Assembly: GCA_038209145.1 (NCBI GenBank)
Contig: JBBQXZ010000100.1
Span: forward strand, 1-15,884
Length of the DNA stretch: 15,884 bases
From: Lunatibacter sp038209145
Lineage (GTDB): Bacteria; Bacteroidota; Bacteroidia; Cytophagales; Cyclobacteriaceae
Direction of reading: 5' to 3'
Under the pieces are notes generated by a model. It worked only from the letters and a program-made list of their open reading frames with translations, was not told where the DNA came from and did no database searches. Made by a program: the position numbers and the translations under genes. Shown one piece after another: positions 1 to 7,676 of this stretch. How positions within the stretch are numbered: position 1 is the stretch's first letter; each line of letters starts with the position of its first letter.

Positions 1-492
1 TTTGTTCCATTGCAACCCATTTTTATTGTCCCTTACAAAGGCATCTTTCGCAGCCTGACTCATTTTTTCAGGGGGATAAATCCAGCCCCTATCCGCTCCT
101 TCTTCATAGATGGCCCCGCTCCATTGCTGCGGCTTGGGATCTACTTCCATCTGATACCCATGTACCCGGCCATTCTTGAATTCCGGATAACTCAGGGAGC
201 GGAATTGGATTCCTGAGTTATTCATCAGGGTATCGACGGACACCTCCAGCTCCAGCACAAAATCAACGAATTCCTGTTCGGTACAGAGAAACCCATTCGG
301 CTGACCGGGCACAGTCCTTCCCACGATCATGCCGTCTTTGACCTCCCAAATATGGCTACCGTTGAGTTCCTGCCAGCCGCTGAGGTCTTTCCCGTTAAAA
401 AGTTGGTGCCAAGTGTTCCCCTGAGGCCACGAGGGTGAAGATGAAAAAGCAAAAGCCAGCAGCAATAAGAAGGAGGTATTAGATTTTTTCAT
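1..492 (-). CDS. DUF1080 / 3-keto-disaccharide hydrolase-like protein, 3' end outside window
   Basis: Reading the minus strand from an ATG at 490-492 gives 164 open codons that run off the left edge. The start is MKKSNTSFLLLLAFAFSS, a lysine-rich then hydrophobic segment typical of a Sec signal peptide. The mature part opens with WHQLFNGKDLSGWQ, then a W-x-V-x-D-G stretch, N-S-G-I-Q-F-R, G-Y-Q-M-E-V and Y-E-E-G-x-x-R-G-W. That series is characteristic of the DUF1080 (PF06439) concanavalin-like fold, now linked to hydrolysis or elimination of 3-keto-glycosides. It is probably periplasmic or secreted. The gene lies 49 bp downstream of the PQQ dehydrogenase on the same strand, so co-transcription is likely. 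A TTG-poor, A-rich leader without a strong Shine-Dalgarno precedes the ATG, as usual in Bacteroidota. Family assignment is firm; substrate is unknown. Family members are often around 200-280 aa, so roughly a quarter or more is missing. Confidence 0.87.
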   Translation of the reverse strand, partial: MKKSNTSFLLLLAFAFSSSPSWPQGNTWHQLFNGKDLSGWQELNGSHIWEVKDGMIVGRTVPGQPNGFLCTEQEFVDFVLELEVSVDTLMNNSGIQFRSLSYPEFKNGRVHGYQMEVDPKPQQWSGAIYEEGADRGWIYPPEKMSQAAKDAFVRDNKNGLQWNK

Positions 493-541
493 TGTTATTA
501 ATTTTGGGGTCTTGTCAATTTAGGTACCGATAAAAGGTTTA

Positions 542-2737
542 TCAATCCGGCAAGGAAAAGGCAATGACTGAATCTCCAAACTTGGTGCCGTTTTTGCCAC
601 CGCCTCCCGCAGCAATTACAACATACTGTTTGCCGTCAATCATGTACACGCTTGGGGTGGCATAACCTCCCGCAGGCAGTTGGTATTCCCATAACACCTG
701 CCCGGTAAATGTATCAAAAGCCCGGATCTTTTCATCTGCGGTAGCCGCTATAAATACCAAGTTGCCGGCGGTCACCACAGGACCGCCAAAGCTTTTGGAA
801 CCCGTATGCCGTATTCCCCGGGCAACCAGTTCGGGATATTCTCCCAACGGGACCTTCCACAAAATCTCCCCTTTGTCGAGGTCTACCGCATTGAGCGTTC
901 CCCATGGCGGCGCAATTGCCGGATACCCATGTTGATCCACAAAGAAGGGAGCAACATTGGCATAACGGGGTGCTTTTGAAGTTTCCGTGTTCGTTTTACC
1001 AACTCCATTCTCCTCCATTTGAATAACATCGCTTGAAAGGTACGCGATCAGGTCATCCAACTGCTTTTCGGAATAATGGCTAAACGCAGGCATCATTCCA
1101 CGACCATAGGTCAAAATGGATTTGATGGAATCGCTGCTTATCAGTAGGTTTTTGAGTGGGGGAAATAAAGGCGGATTACCTACCTTGTTTACGCCATGGC
1201 ATGCTGTACAGGCTGTATTATAAATCATCTCCCCCCGCTGTAGCGGCGTAGCAGTCGCCGGATCGATGTTGCTGGATAAAGGGACCAAGCTATGGATCGT
1301 GGGGGCTTCGTTGATGTTTACATACATGACATTGGTGGCAGGATCAAAAGCCGCACCGCCCCATTCCGCACCGCCCTGATGACCAGGCATGGTAATCACC
1401 CCCGCCATGGATGCCGGGGTATATAATGCGCCGATTTCATGTTTTCTAAAGATATTCAGGACGAATTCATGGGTTTCTGGAGTGATGTTACTCAGATCTG
1501 ATTCGTGTAAGGTGGTCCTGTTTAGCGGTGGTGGTTTTAAGGGAAAAGGCTGTGTGGGCCAGGCTTCCTCACCAGGCACTTTCGACGGGGGTACAGGCAG
1601 ATCGACCACGGGAAATACCGGATCTCCTGTTTCCCTGTCCAAAACAAAGGTTAGTCCCTGCTTGGTGAGCTGGACTACGATATCCCTTGTTTTTCCATCC
1701 GCTGTCACCGTGGCCAGGATCGGGGCCGGAGGCAAGTCATAATCCCAGATATCATGCCGAAGGGTCTGGTAATGCCATACCCGCTCACCCGTGGTGGCAT
1801 CCAGGGCTACCACACAATTAGCAAATAAGTTTTCTCCTATGCGCATACCGCCATAAATAAAATTGGGCGCTGCCGAACCGGTGGCAAAGAAAACCCACCC
1901 CCTTTCCTCATCTATCGTCAGTCCGCCCCAGGGATTAGTTCCCCCATAGCTTACCCCTTCTTCAAATTCCCAGGTATCATAACCAAGCTCTCCCGGCTGC
2001 GGAATGGTATGAAAAATCCATTTAAATTCGCCCGTCAGGGCATCATAGCCGCGAATATCTCCAGGGGTAGAAGGTTCACCTTCGGGTGTTCGGCCACCGA
2101 TTATAAGGAAGTTTTTATAGACCATACCCTGTGTGGTCGCTTCAAAATCAACTTTTTCAGGATCTTGGGGCAAATTCTTTCTCAAATCAATCCACCCGTT
2201 TTCACCAAAGGAAGTGATTAATATTCCAGTTAGCGCATCAATCGCATATACCCGGTCCTTCACGAAATTCAGAATCCGTTTATTTTCCCCATTTTCATCC
2301 TCCCAATAAGTAAGTCCCCGGTTTCTTCCCCGAAAGGGCCTTTCGTCATTGCGGTATTGATCCGGTCGAAAAACCCAGACTTCCTCCCCGGTGGCGGCAT
2401 TCAAGGCCACGGCATTCACTTCCGGCGTAGTGAAATACAACAATCCGTCTATGATAATAGGATTGGCATACATCCCGGGACCGATAGGATTTCCGTGGTG
2501 GTATTCCCATGCTTTTTCCAATTTCTGAACGTTGCCTGTATGGATCTGATTTAATCCCGAGTACTGTATGCCTGATGAATGACCCCTATAAATCCCCCAA
2601 TCCAGATCGTTGTTAAGCCTATTTGTATCTTGGAGCTGGTTGATATTATCTGTATCCTCATTTTTGGTACAGGCTATAAAAAGAAGTAGCGTAATAAAAT
2701 GCAGGATTTGAAGCCTGATGGTATTGTTTAAATTCAT
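542..2737 (-). CDS. PQQ-dependent (quinoprotein) dehydrogenase with inserted cytochrome c domain, lipoprotein
   Basis: A 731-aa protein of the quinoprotein glucose/alcohol dehydrogenase class, expected to oxidise a sugar or alcohol outside the cytoplasm and pass electrons to its own haem. The N-terminus has a hydrophobic segment ending LLLFIAC, a lipobox with Cys23, so it is probably membrane-anchored. Eight-bladed propeller repeats of the type A-L-D-A-x-T-G-E-x-x-W occur through the chain. The active-site stretch R-H-D-I-W-D-Y-D-L-P starts at His328 (matching the His/Asp motif of membrane glucose dehydrogenases), followed by T-K-Q-G-L-T-F-V-L-D. The P-T-Q-P-F-P-x-K-P-P-P segment is typical of the family. 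Near residues 495-575 there is a mono-haem cytochrome c insert: Cys510-T-A-Cys513-His514 and a G-R-G-M-M-P-A-F segment (Met548/549) supplying the axial ligand. Propeller blades resume afterwards, with the glycine-rich G-G-G-G-K-N-G-T near the C-terminus. It is the first gene of a likely two-gene unit with the DUF1080 gene. No PQQ biosynthesis genes are in the window. The exact substrate cannot be read from the sequence. Confidence 0.93.
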   Translation of the reverse strand: MNLNNTIRLQILHFITLLLFIACTKNEDTDNINQLQDTNRLNNDLDWGIYRGHSSGIQYSGLNQIHTGNVQKLEKAWEYHHGNPIGPGMYANPIIIDGLLYFTTPEVNAVALNAATGEEVWVFRPDQYRNDERPFRGRNRGLTYWEDENGENKRILNFVKDRVYAIDALTGILITSFGENGWIDLRKNLPQDPEKVDFEATTQGMVYKNFLIIGGRTPEGEPSTPGDIRGYDALTGEFKWIFHTIPQPGELGYDTWEFEEGVSYGGTNPWGGLTIDEERGWVFFATGSAAPNFIYGGMRIGENLFANCVVALDATTGERVWHYQTLRHDIWDYDLPPAPILATVTADGKTRDIVVQLTKQGLTFVLDRETGDPVFPVVDLPVPPSKVPGEEAWPTQPFPLKPPPLNRTTLHESDLSNITPETHEFVLNIFRKHEIGALYTPASMAGVITMPGHQGGAEWGGAAFDPATNVMYVNINEAPTIHSLVPLSSNIDPATATPLQRGEMIYNTACTACHGVNKVGNPPLFPPLKNLLISSDSIKSILTYGRGMMPAFSHYSEKQLDDLIAYLSSDVIQMEENGVGKTNTETSKAPRYANVAPFFVDQHGYPAIAPPWGTLNAVDLDKGEILWKVPLGEYPELVARGIRHTGSKSFGGPVVTAGNLVFIAATADEKIRAFDTFTGQVLWEYQLPAGGYATPSVYMIDGKQYVVIAAGGGGKNGTKFGDSVIAFSLPD

Positions 2738-3179
2738 TGCGGTTCTTTCAATAATCTGTGCTGAAGAAATACTTTAAGTTCATGGATGAGGGAAAAAACC
2801 AAAAAATCCTTTGCTGTGATTATTTTGAGGCTATTCCGGGTTATGTTTTTCGCCTTAGAAGGCATTACTAAGATAAATGGATGTGGATGAAAGTTACAAA
2901 TTCAAGGGTAAAAAATAACTTCTTCGGTGGTTTTAATTTTGATTTATGTATTTCAGACATTTTGGATTTGATTGAAATAAAGCTGTGGATTGGGTAAAAC
3001 CATTTTTTCTGTTTCAAAACAGATTATTGAAGTAGGTATTTTCTCAATAAATAAGTAAATTAAAATAATCAGATCAGCGAGAAGTTCGAGAAGGGACTCA
3101 TACATCTCTAATTTTAAGGTTTGATCAATTTATGATCCTAAACACCACCAAATCTTTTTTAGTCTTTTGTCATAAATAA

Positions 3180-3205
3180 TTTGGTTAGGAATCGTGATAC
3201 TTTTG
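3180..3205 (+). promoter_or_regulatory. Putative Bacteroidota-type promoter for the two-component operon
   Basis: TACTTTTG at 3198-3205 matches the TAnnTTTG -7 consensus of Bacteroidota sigma factors exactly, and a TTTG lies upstream at 3180-3183. The 14-base spacing is shorter than the usual 17-23, so the -33 assignment is weak. A transcript starting about 8 bases after the -7 box would have a leader of roughly 35 bases before the ATG at 3247. The box is embedded in a direct repeat that may be an operator. Confidence 0.5.
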
Positions 3206-3210
3206 TGATA
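3193..3210 (+). promoter_or_regulatory. Direct-repeat operator candidate (CGTGATA / TGTGATA, 11-bp period)
   Basis: CGTGATA at 3193-3199 and TGTGATA at 3204-3210 are 11 bp apart, one DNA turn, giving the layout YGTGA-N6-TGTGATA. OmpR/PhoB-family regulators bind such tandem half-sites on one DNA face. The repeat overlaps the putative -7 box of the regulator's own gene, consistent with autoregulation. A near-identical repeat lies at 7659-7676 upstream of the decayed lipoprotein/transporter cassette. Which protein binds is inference. Confidence 0.45.
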
Positions 3211-3246
3211 TATAGGCTGTATTTTTAACGCCTGAGCGAAACGACA

Positions 3247-3948
3247 ATGCAAAAAAAGGTTTTAATCGTAGAGGACGATCCTAATATTGGGCAGTTGGTA
3301 AATATTCACCTGAAAGAGCTTGGTTTTATGGTGGAAATCGAAAGTCACGGTGATAAAGGATTTGAAAGGGCTTCTACTGGTAATTTTGATTTGGTGATTT
3401 TGGATGTGATGCTTCCCGGGATGGATGGATTAAAGATTTGTCAAAAATTAAGGGCATTTGAAAATTACACCCCTATTCTAATGTTGACTGCTAAATCAGA
3501 AGAAATCGACAAGGTTTTAGGTCTCGAATCCGGGGCGGATGATTATATCACAAAGCCATTTAAGATCAGGGAGTTTATCGCCAGGGTAAAGGCAATCCTG
3601 AGACGGCAAGAACAATTTCTTCTACTTTCCAACAGAGAAATTGAAAAAATCAAGTTTGCCAAATTGGAAATTGATGAGAAAAGAAGAAAAGTGATGCTAG
3701 GTCAAAAAAGACTTGATCTTACGCCAAAGGAATTTGAATTATTGACTTTGATGGCTAGAAATCCCGGAAGAAGTTATAGCCGAGGAGAGCTATTGGAAAT
3801 TATATGGGGATATGATTTTTCTGGCTATGAGCATACAGTCAATGCCCATATTAACCGGCTTCGGTCTAAAGTAGAAGAAGATCCGAACAACCCAAAATTC
3901 ATTTTGACCACTTGGGGAATCGGGTATCGATTCAATGACGAATGGTAA
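3247..3948 (+). CDS. OmpR-family response regulator transcription factor
   Basis: A 233-aa cytoplasmic DNA-binding response regulator. The receiver domain spans about residues 3-120. The acidic pocket is Glu9-Asp10-Asp11, the phospho-acceptor is Asp53 in V-I-L-D-V-M-L-P-G-M-D-G, the switch threonine is Thr81 (L-T-A-K) and the conserved lysine is Lys103 (I-T-K-P-F). After a linker, residues about 133-230 form a winged helix: L-T-P-K-E-F-E-L-L at the start, the recognition-helix region E-H-T-V-N-A-H-I-N-R-L-R-S-K, and the C-terminal wing T-T-W-G-I-G-Y-R-F. Length and all key residues are normal for the family, so the gene is intact. Its 3' end overlaps the histidine kinase frame, marking a cognate pair. 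Upstream lie a -7 element and a direct repeat suggestive of autoregulation. The stimulus and full regulon cannot be deduced. Confidence 0.96.
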   Translation: MQKKVLIVEDDPNIGQLVNIHLKELGFMVEIESHGDKGFERASTGNFDLVILDVMLPGMDGLKICQKLRAFENYTPILMLTAKSEEIDKVLGLESGADDYITKPFKIREFIARVKAILRRQEQFLLLSNREIEKIKFAKLEIDEKRRKVMLGQKRLDLTPKEFELLTLMARNPGRSYSRGELLEIIWGYDFSGYEHTVNAHINRLRSKVEEDPNNPKFILTTWGIGYRFNDEW

Positions 3949-5440
3949 AATAGAGAAACTGAACATGAAAAGCTTTTATTGGAGAATGGTCTTGGCAATT
4001 TCCGCAACTTTGATGTTGCTAGCAATAGCCTATATATTGGTTAGTGTCAGGGCCTCGAAAAATTATTTTATGGAAACCACTCAAAAGCTTAACGCCAAAG
4101 TGGCCGAATATCTGGTGGAAGAAGTAAATCCATTTGAAGATGGAAAAGTAAACGAGGCTTCATTAAGCATAATAATGCATTCAATGATGGCTGTAAATCC
4201 GGGAATTGAAGTATTTCTGCTTAGTCCTGATGGGGATATTTTATCATTCGTCGTTCTCAAATCAAAAATCCTCCTCAAATCGGTTGAACTCGAACCCATA
4301 AATAAATTTATCGATAGCAAAGGTGAGACGTTAGTATTGGGAGATGATCCAAGATCTCCGGGAACTAAAACAATCTTTTCTGCTACAAAGGTTATTGAAA
4401 ACGGCCAAATCAAAGGGTATGTATATATTACTTTAGGAAGTGAAAAGTTCCAGAAAATTTCTGGGGCGTTGCTCGGAAAATATTGGCTTAACCTTACGGG
4501 ATGGCCGTTTTTGATTACGTTGCTGGTTTCCTTAATTATAGCAATGATAGTATCAGGTTTGTTAACCAAAAATATTAGGGAAATTGTCAATACTGTTCAA
4601 AGGTTTAAAGATGGTGATTTGGAGGCGAGGGTACCTCCCATCAATACACAATCTGAAATAAAAGGATTGGCTGATACTTTCAATCAGATGGCTGATAATA
4701 TGGTCTCCAATATCGAAAAACTCAAAAATGTGGATTTACTGCGAAGAGAACTGATAGCGAATGTTTCCCATGACCTTAGGAATCCAATTGCGATCGTTAA
4801 TGGATACATTGAGACCCTTATTATTAGAGGAGATCAGGTGACCCCAGAGGAACAAAAAAAATACCTCGCTATTATTAATGAATCAGTTGACAAGCTTGCA
4901 AAACTGGTATCAGACCTCTTTGACCTTTCAAAATTGGAAACAGGTCAAATGCCTATAAAGATTGAACCCTTCAAAATACAGGAATTGTTAAATGATGCTT
5001 CCATCAAATACAAAGTACTGGCTGAATCAAAAAAAATCTCACTTATTGCGGAAATTTCACCAACTATACCTGTGGTACAAGCTGATTTATACCTTATGGA
5101 CCGGGTAATTCAAAATCTGATTGACAATGCTGTGAAGTATTCACCGGAAAACGGCTCAATTTTATTGACTGGTTACTTTTGTCAAGAACGCAAAAAAGTC
5201 TGTGTTAGTGTCAAAAATTCGGGAAATGGCATCCCCCAAGATAGTTTAGATTCTATTTTTGACAGGTATTACAAGGTGGATAAAGAAAAAAACAGGATTG
5301 AAGGTGCCGGATTAGGACTGGCTATAGTAAGGAAAATCTTGGAAGCCCACCATACTACCATTATGGTTCACTCGGATTCAAAATCATTCACTGAATTTGT
5401 ATTCGAACTTGAGCCCAATCCTTATTTTTCAATGAATTGA
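3935..5440 (+). CDS. Membrane sensor histidine kinase (HAMP-HisKA-HATPase)
   Basis: A 501-aa inner-membrane kinase, partner of the preceding response regulator. A first transmembrane helix (about residues 17-37) is followed by an extracytoplasmic sensor of about 150 residues, a second helix (about 187-210), a HAMP linker (about 211-263) and the H-box R-E-L-I-A-N-V-S-H-D-L-R-N-P with phospho-acceptor His279. The ATPase domain has the N-box Q-N-L-I-D-N-A-V-K-Y (Asn394, Asn398) and the G2 loop E-G-A-G-L-G-L-A-I-V. In the G1 box, V-K-N-S-G-N-G-I-P has Asn428 where Asp is usual; other kinases (VanS-type) tolerate this. The ATG at 3935 overlaps the regulator gene by 14 bp, allowing translational coupling. 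A second ATG at 3965 (MKSFYWRMV) would place the first membrane helix close to the N-terminus and is a credible alternative start. The sensor domain has no family I recognise. Confidence 0.94.
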   Translation: MTNGKIEKLNMKSFYWRMVLAISATLMLLAIAYILVSVRASKNYFMETTQKLNAKVAEYLVEEVNPFEDGKVNEASLSIIMHSMMAVNPGIEVFLLSPDGDILSFVVLKSKILLKSVELEPINKFIDSKGETLVLGDDPRSPGTKTIFSATKVIENGQIKGYVYITLGSEKFQKISGALLGKYWLNLTGWPFLITLLVSLIIAMIVSGLLTKNIREIVNTVQRFKDGDLEARVPPINTQSEIKGLADTFNQMADNMVSNIEKLKNVDLLRRELIANVSHDLRNPIAIVNGYIETLIIRGDQVTPEEQKKYLAIINESVDKLAKLVSDLFDLSKLETGQMPIKIEPFKIQELLNDASIKYKVLAESKKISLIAEISPTIPVVQADLYLMDRVIQNLIDNAVKYSPENGSILLTGYFCQERKKVCVSVKNSGNGIPQDSLDSIFDRYYKVDKEKNRIEGAGLGLAIVRKILEAHHTTIMVHSDSKSFTEFVFELEPNPYFSMN

Positions 5441-5591
5441 CAACTTTTTAAAAAAAAAATCCCAATTTCCCCAGGTTCTTATGTTTTACGAAAAACTTTC
5501 CCTCTTCCAGAATTGCGATACAAGATTATTTTCAGGTTTCAGGCTCTAATCTTCATTACAGGAAAAAGCAAAGACTAATGCAAAAAGGAAA

Positions 5592-6269
5592 TTAAAGATT
5601 GACAAATTTTTCATTTCCATATTTGTTTGATTGAACCAATATTGAATGAATAAGGAATCTACCTCTGGAATATTTTAGGAGGCCTTCTTTCTTAAATGCT
5701 GCTAATGCACTTGTCATTGTCTGCCTGCTGCAATCTGCCAAATAGGCTAGATCCTGATGGGAAAGTGGAATTTTCACAAGGATTTGATCCCCACATTTTT
5801 TTCCCAATGAACCGGATAAGTATTTTATCATATGGATAATCTTTTGTTTTGAATTACCAAATTTGTGGATATCCTCCCGCTCTTTTGACTTTTTGAGCTC
5901 TTCCAGCACTATTGGGAGGAGATCTAACCTGAGTATATTATATTGGTTTTTATCTAAATTGGATACTGAGATAGCTTCCACTTCAGTATTGTGAGATAAG
6001 GCTGCAGCTGAGTACCTGTGTTCGGAAAGGGGCCTGGAAAGCATATCCCATTCAGCCACCAAGGCCCCTTCTCCTAAAATATCACATATGTATTCCTCGC
6101 CAAATTCATTGGACCTGAAAATCTTTATGAAACCGCTTTTTACAAGATAGATTTTTTTAGCCAATTGATTTTGACGAAAAACCAGCTCGTTTTTTTGGTA
6201 AAAACCCAAATGCTTAAACATATGATCACCAAATTCCTTGCTTTCAATTGGTTTAAAAGAGTAGCGCAT
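5592..6269 (-). CDS. Crp/Fnr-family transcriptional regulator
   Basis: A 225-aa regulator. An N-terminal cyclic-nucleotide-binding-type beta-roll (about residues 15-115) is recognisable from K-I-Y-L-V-K-S-G-F-I-K-I-F and the I-L-G-E-G-A-L-V segment. A long dimerisation helix follows at about 115-140. The C-terminal Crp-type winged helix covers about residues 140-210, with L-S-H-Q-D-L-A-Y-L-A-D-C-S-R-Q-T at about 169-184 as helix-turn-helix. There is no FNR-like N-terminal cysteine cluster, so no iron-sulfur cluster is suggested. The longest open frame begins at a TTG at 6312-6314, but I prefer the ATG at 6267-6269. The 15 extra residues are not family-like and TTG starts are rare. It is convergent with the kinase gene and lies 88 bp downstream, on the same strand, of the decayed transporter. 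The effector is unknown. Confidence 0.9.
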   Translation of the reverse strand: MRYSFKPIESKEFGDHMFKHLGFYQKNELVFRQNQLAKKIYLVKSGFIKIFRSNEFGEEYICDILGEGALVAEWDMLSRPLSEHRYSAAALSHNTEVEAISVSNLDKNQYNILRLDLLPIVLEELKKSKEREDIHKFGNSKQKIIHMIKYLSGSLGKKCGDQILVKIPLSHQDLAYLADCSRQTMTSALAAFKKEGLLKYSRGRFLIHSILVQSNKYGNEKFVNL

Positions 6270-6357
6270 AATTTTTATATTTTCTAGTGGGTTTAGGCTG
6301 GTAATACCTACCAATTGTTACAACTCTTCCAGAATAGATATTTTTTCTTTTAAAAAT

Positions 6358-7129
6358 TTAATCATTGAAGTTTCTATAATTTAGACTAATGTGGAAGTCC
6401 TCCCAAACAGGTACCGCTACCCCAAGTGAATAACTTGTGTATTCGCTTCCATCCCCTCTTACAAAATCCGTGACCGTAATTACATGATCGAAAGATTTGA
6501 GTGCGTTAAATCTTGTCTGAATCCTGACCAAGTCTGCAATTTTATAACCAAATTCAACCCCTAAAGTCATCTGGTCAGATAACGAAAGTCCTTCGAACTG
6601 TGTCCTGAAGTTATGGGATCCAGAAACCGACCCGTAAAAGGAAAATCTCCCAAAACGAATGATGATGCCAAAGTAGTCCAAACGTTAAATTCTCCATCTC
6701 CTGAAGGAAGGTTAATTCTTTCAAAGATATTGAAAATGCTGTTGGCGAAATTATTGGCTTTTCCTATAGGTATTTCGGGAGCAACAGATACGGCTAAAGG
6801 GAAATATTTCTTTAACAATGCATGTTTGAATTCCAACCTTAAATCACCAAGACCAGACACTGTTTCCGTTGTTTCAAAACCATTGAAAGTTTGTAGGGTT
6901 AGGTTTGCAATGATTGAGAATTTGTCTGTCAATCCATATTCCACATAATCTAATAAGCATTTTTGGGAAAATGCATTTGTTTCAAATTCAAGCCCTTCTA
7001 AAGTAAAAAACCGGTTTGAATTAAATGTCAAGTAACTCAATTGGAAGAAACCTTCCTTTTTTCCTTCGTCCAGCCGCTTTGAGCTTTGGTTTTTGTACTG
7101 AAAGAAGCAAAATATAGAGCCTTTTCCAA
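6358..7129 (-). pseudogene. Decayed outer-membrane 'transporter'-type beta-barrel gene (two frameshifts)
   Basis: Three successive reading frames on the minus strand together spell one protein of about 250 aa. The first segment (from about 7129) ends a signal-peptide-like stretch with K-A-Q-S-G-W-T-K-E-K. Near 7050, in an A-rich run, the frame changes to E-G-F-F-Q-L-S-Y-L-T-F-N-S-N-R-F-F and E-Y-G-L-T-D-K-F-S-I-I-A-N-L. Near 6650 it changes again, from W-T-T-L-A-S-S-F-V-L-G into R-F-S-F-Y-G-S-V-S-G-S-H-N-F-R, continuing to the TAA at 6358. Alternating hydrophobic strands and the Q-L-S-Y / Y-G-L-T-D motifs fit the Bacteroidota 'transporter' outer-membrane barrels (possibly related to PF13557). 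Both shifts equal a net loss of one base. No ATG initiates the first segment: a TAA lies just upstream in that frame. A sequencing-error origin is possible, though the missing start argues for real decay. It sits 52 bp after the decayed lipoprotein gene. Confidence 0.7.
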
Positions 7130-7181
7130 TGGAATTTTTCCAAAATATATTTAATTTCTTAGTTGAGGAAGGTTCACATTT

Positions 7182-7618
7182 CTAAAAAAGGTCTGCATAT
7201 CCAAACGGAATCTTAACCGAGCCGCACCACACCCCAATATGGGTGTATTTGTCTGTAAACATTGCACCTACCATTCTAAAGGAATTTTCCAAAGGAGACC
7301 GGGCAGAGCCTCCCAAAATAAATTTGGATTGCCGTTGCCTGGATCCGGGGTGAAATTTGGTGATTTGGAAAGGTAAACAGTGACATTACCCCTGGCTAGT
7401 GCAGTGTTGAAGTTACTGCCAAAAACCAAGAATCTTACGTTTTGTGCATCCGTAACGATTGAGGAGGATCCGCCTGTACCCTTCTTTTCAACAAATGTTC
7501 CGGTTCTCTCAGCGGTGAGCACAACTTAAGGCTTTGAGACGTCAACTAATTGAGGCTTTTCATTTTCTGAACAACTTATGATATCCAGCAGAAAGAAAAC
7601 AGAAATTGATTTTTTCAT
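7182..7618 (-). pseudogene. Decayed small lipoprotein gene (nonsense codon and frameshift)
   Basis: An ATG at 7616-7618 starts MKKSISVFFLLDIISC, a lipoprotein signal with Cys16, followed by S-E-N-E-K-P-Q-L-V-D-V-S-K-P and then a TAA at codon 31. The same frame continues with A-E-R-T-G-T-F-V-E-K-K-G and a domain containing V-R-F-L-V-F-G-S-N-F-N-T-A-L, stopping at 7268. Just before that stop, a second frame picks up as M-V-G-A-M-F-T-D-K-Y-T-H-I-G-V-W and runs to a TAG at 7182. This indicates a one-base loss near 7275. The reconstructed product is about 145 aa. I do not recognise the domain. The continuity of sense across both lesions makes a pseudogene far likelier than a short GTG-started gene at 7268-7522. 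It probably formed an operon with the decayed barrel gene downstream, and a regulator-type direct repeat lies about 40 bp before its ATG. Confidence 0.68.
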
Positions 7619-7658
7619 TTTTTTTTGACTTTGATTTACCCCAAAGTTGGAGGTAGAG

Positions 7659-7676
7659 TATCACAGAAAAATCACA
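7659..7676 (-). promoter_or_regulatory. Direct-repeat operator candidate (TGTGA-N6-TGTGATA)
   Basis: On the minus strand TGTGA (7676-7672), six bases, then TGTGATA (7665-7659) repeat with an 11-bp period. The arrangement and bases almost match the repeat at 3193-3210 in the response-regulator promoter. It lies 41-58 bp upstream of the ATG of the decayed lipoprotein gene. An imperfect -7 element (CAACTTTG, one mismatch to TAnnTTTG) lies between repeat and gene. A two-component regulator site is inference. Confidence 0.42.

Larger units (their letters stand above)
2738..3246. other. 509-bp divergent intergenic region
   Basis: AT-rich spacer between the divergent dehydrogenase and response-regulator genes; no open frame on either strand resembles a protein. 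It carries the response-regulator promoter near 3180-3210. A short perfect inverted repeat lies at 3008-3023 (arms TCTGTTT and AAACAGA, two-base centre). This has a T-run only on the wrong side for a terminator of either flanking gene, so it is at best an operator-like site. A single TGTGAT lies at 2815-2820 on the dehydrogenase-proximal side. I found no convincing -7 element for the dehydrogenase. Confidence 0.6.

Noticed and set aside
1389..1742. Plus-strand open frame of 117 codons inside the PQQ dehydrogenase
   Set aside because: It is antisense to strongly conserved dehydrogenase motifs and shows no protein-family character of its own.
3008..3023. Inverted repeat as a rho-independent terminator
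   Set aside because: The T-run precedes rather than follows the stem on the plus strand, and on the minus strand it becomes an A-run; both flanking genes read away from it.
6270..6314. TTG start giving the Crp-family protein 15 extra residues
   Set aside because: TTG starts are uncommon in Bacteroidota, the extra residues are not family-like, and an ATG at 6267-6269 gives a normal length.
6358..7040. Programmed ribosomal frameshifting in the barrel gene
   Set aside because: Two separate shifts, no convincing slippery site with a downstream structure, and a missing start codon fit decay or sequence error better.
7268..7522. Stand-alone 84-aa gene with a GTG start
   Set aside because: The frame continues upstream through a TAA into a clear ATG-started lipoprotein signal and downstream, after a one-base shift, into further sensible sequence; a broken longer gene explains it better.
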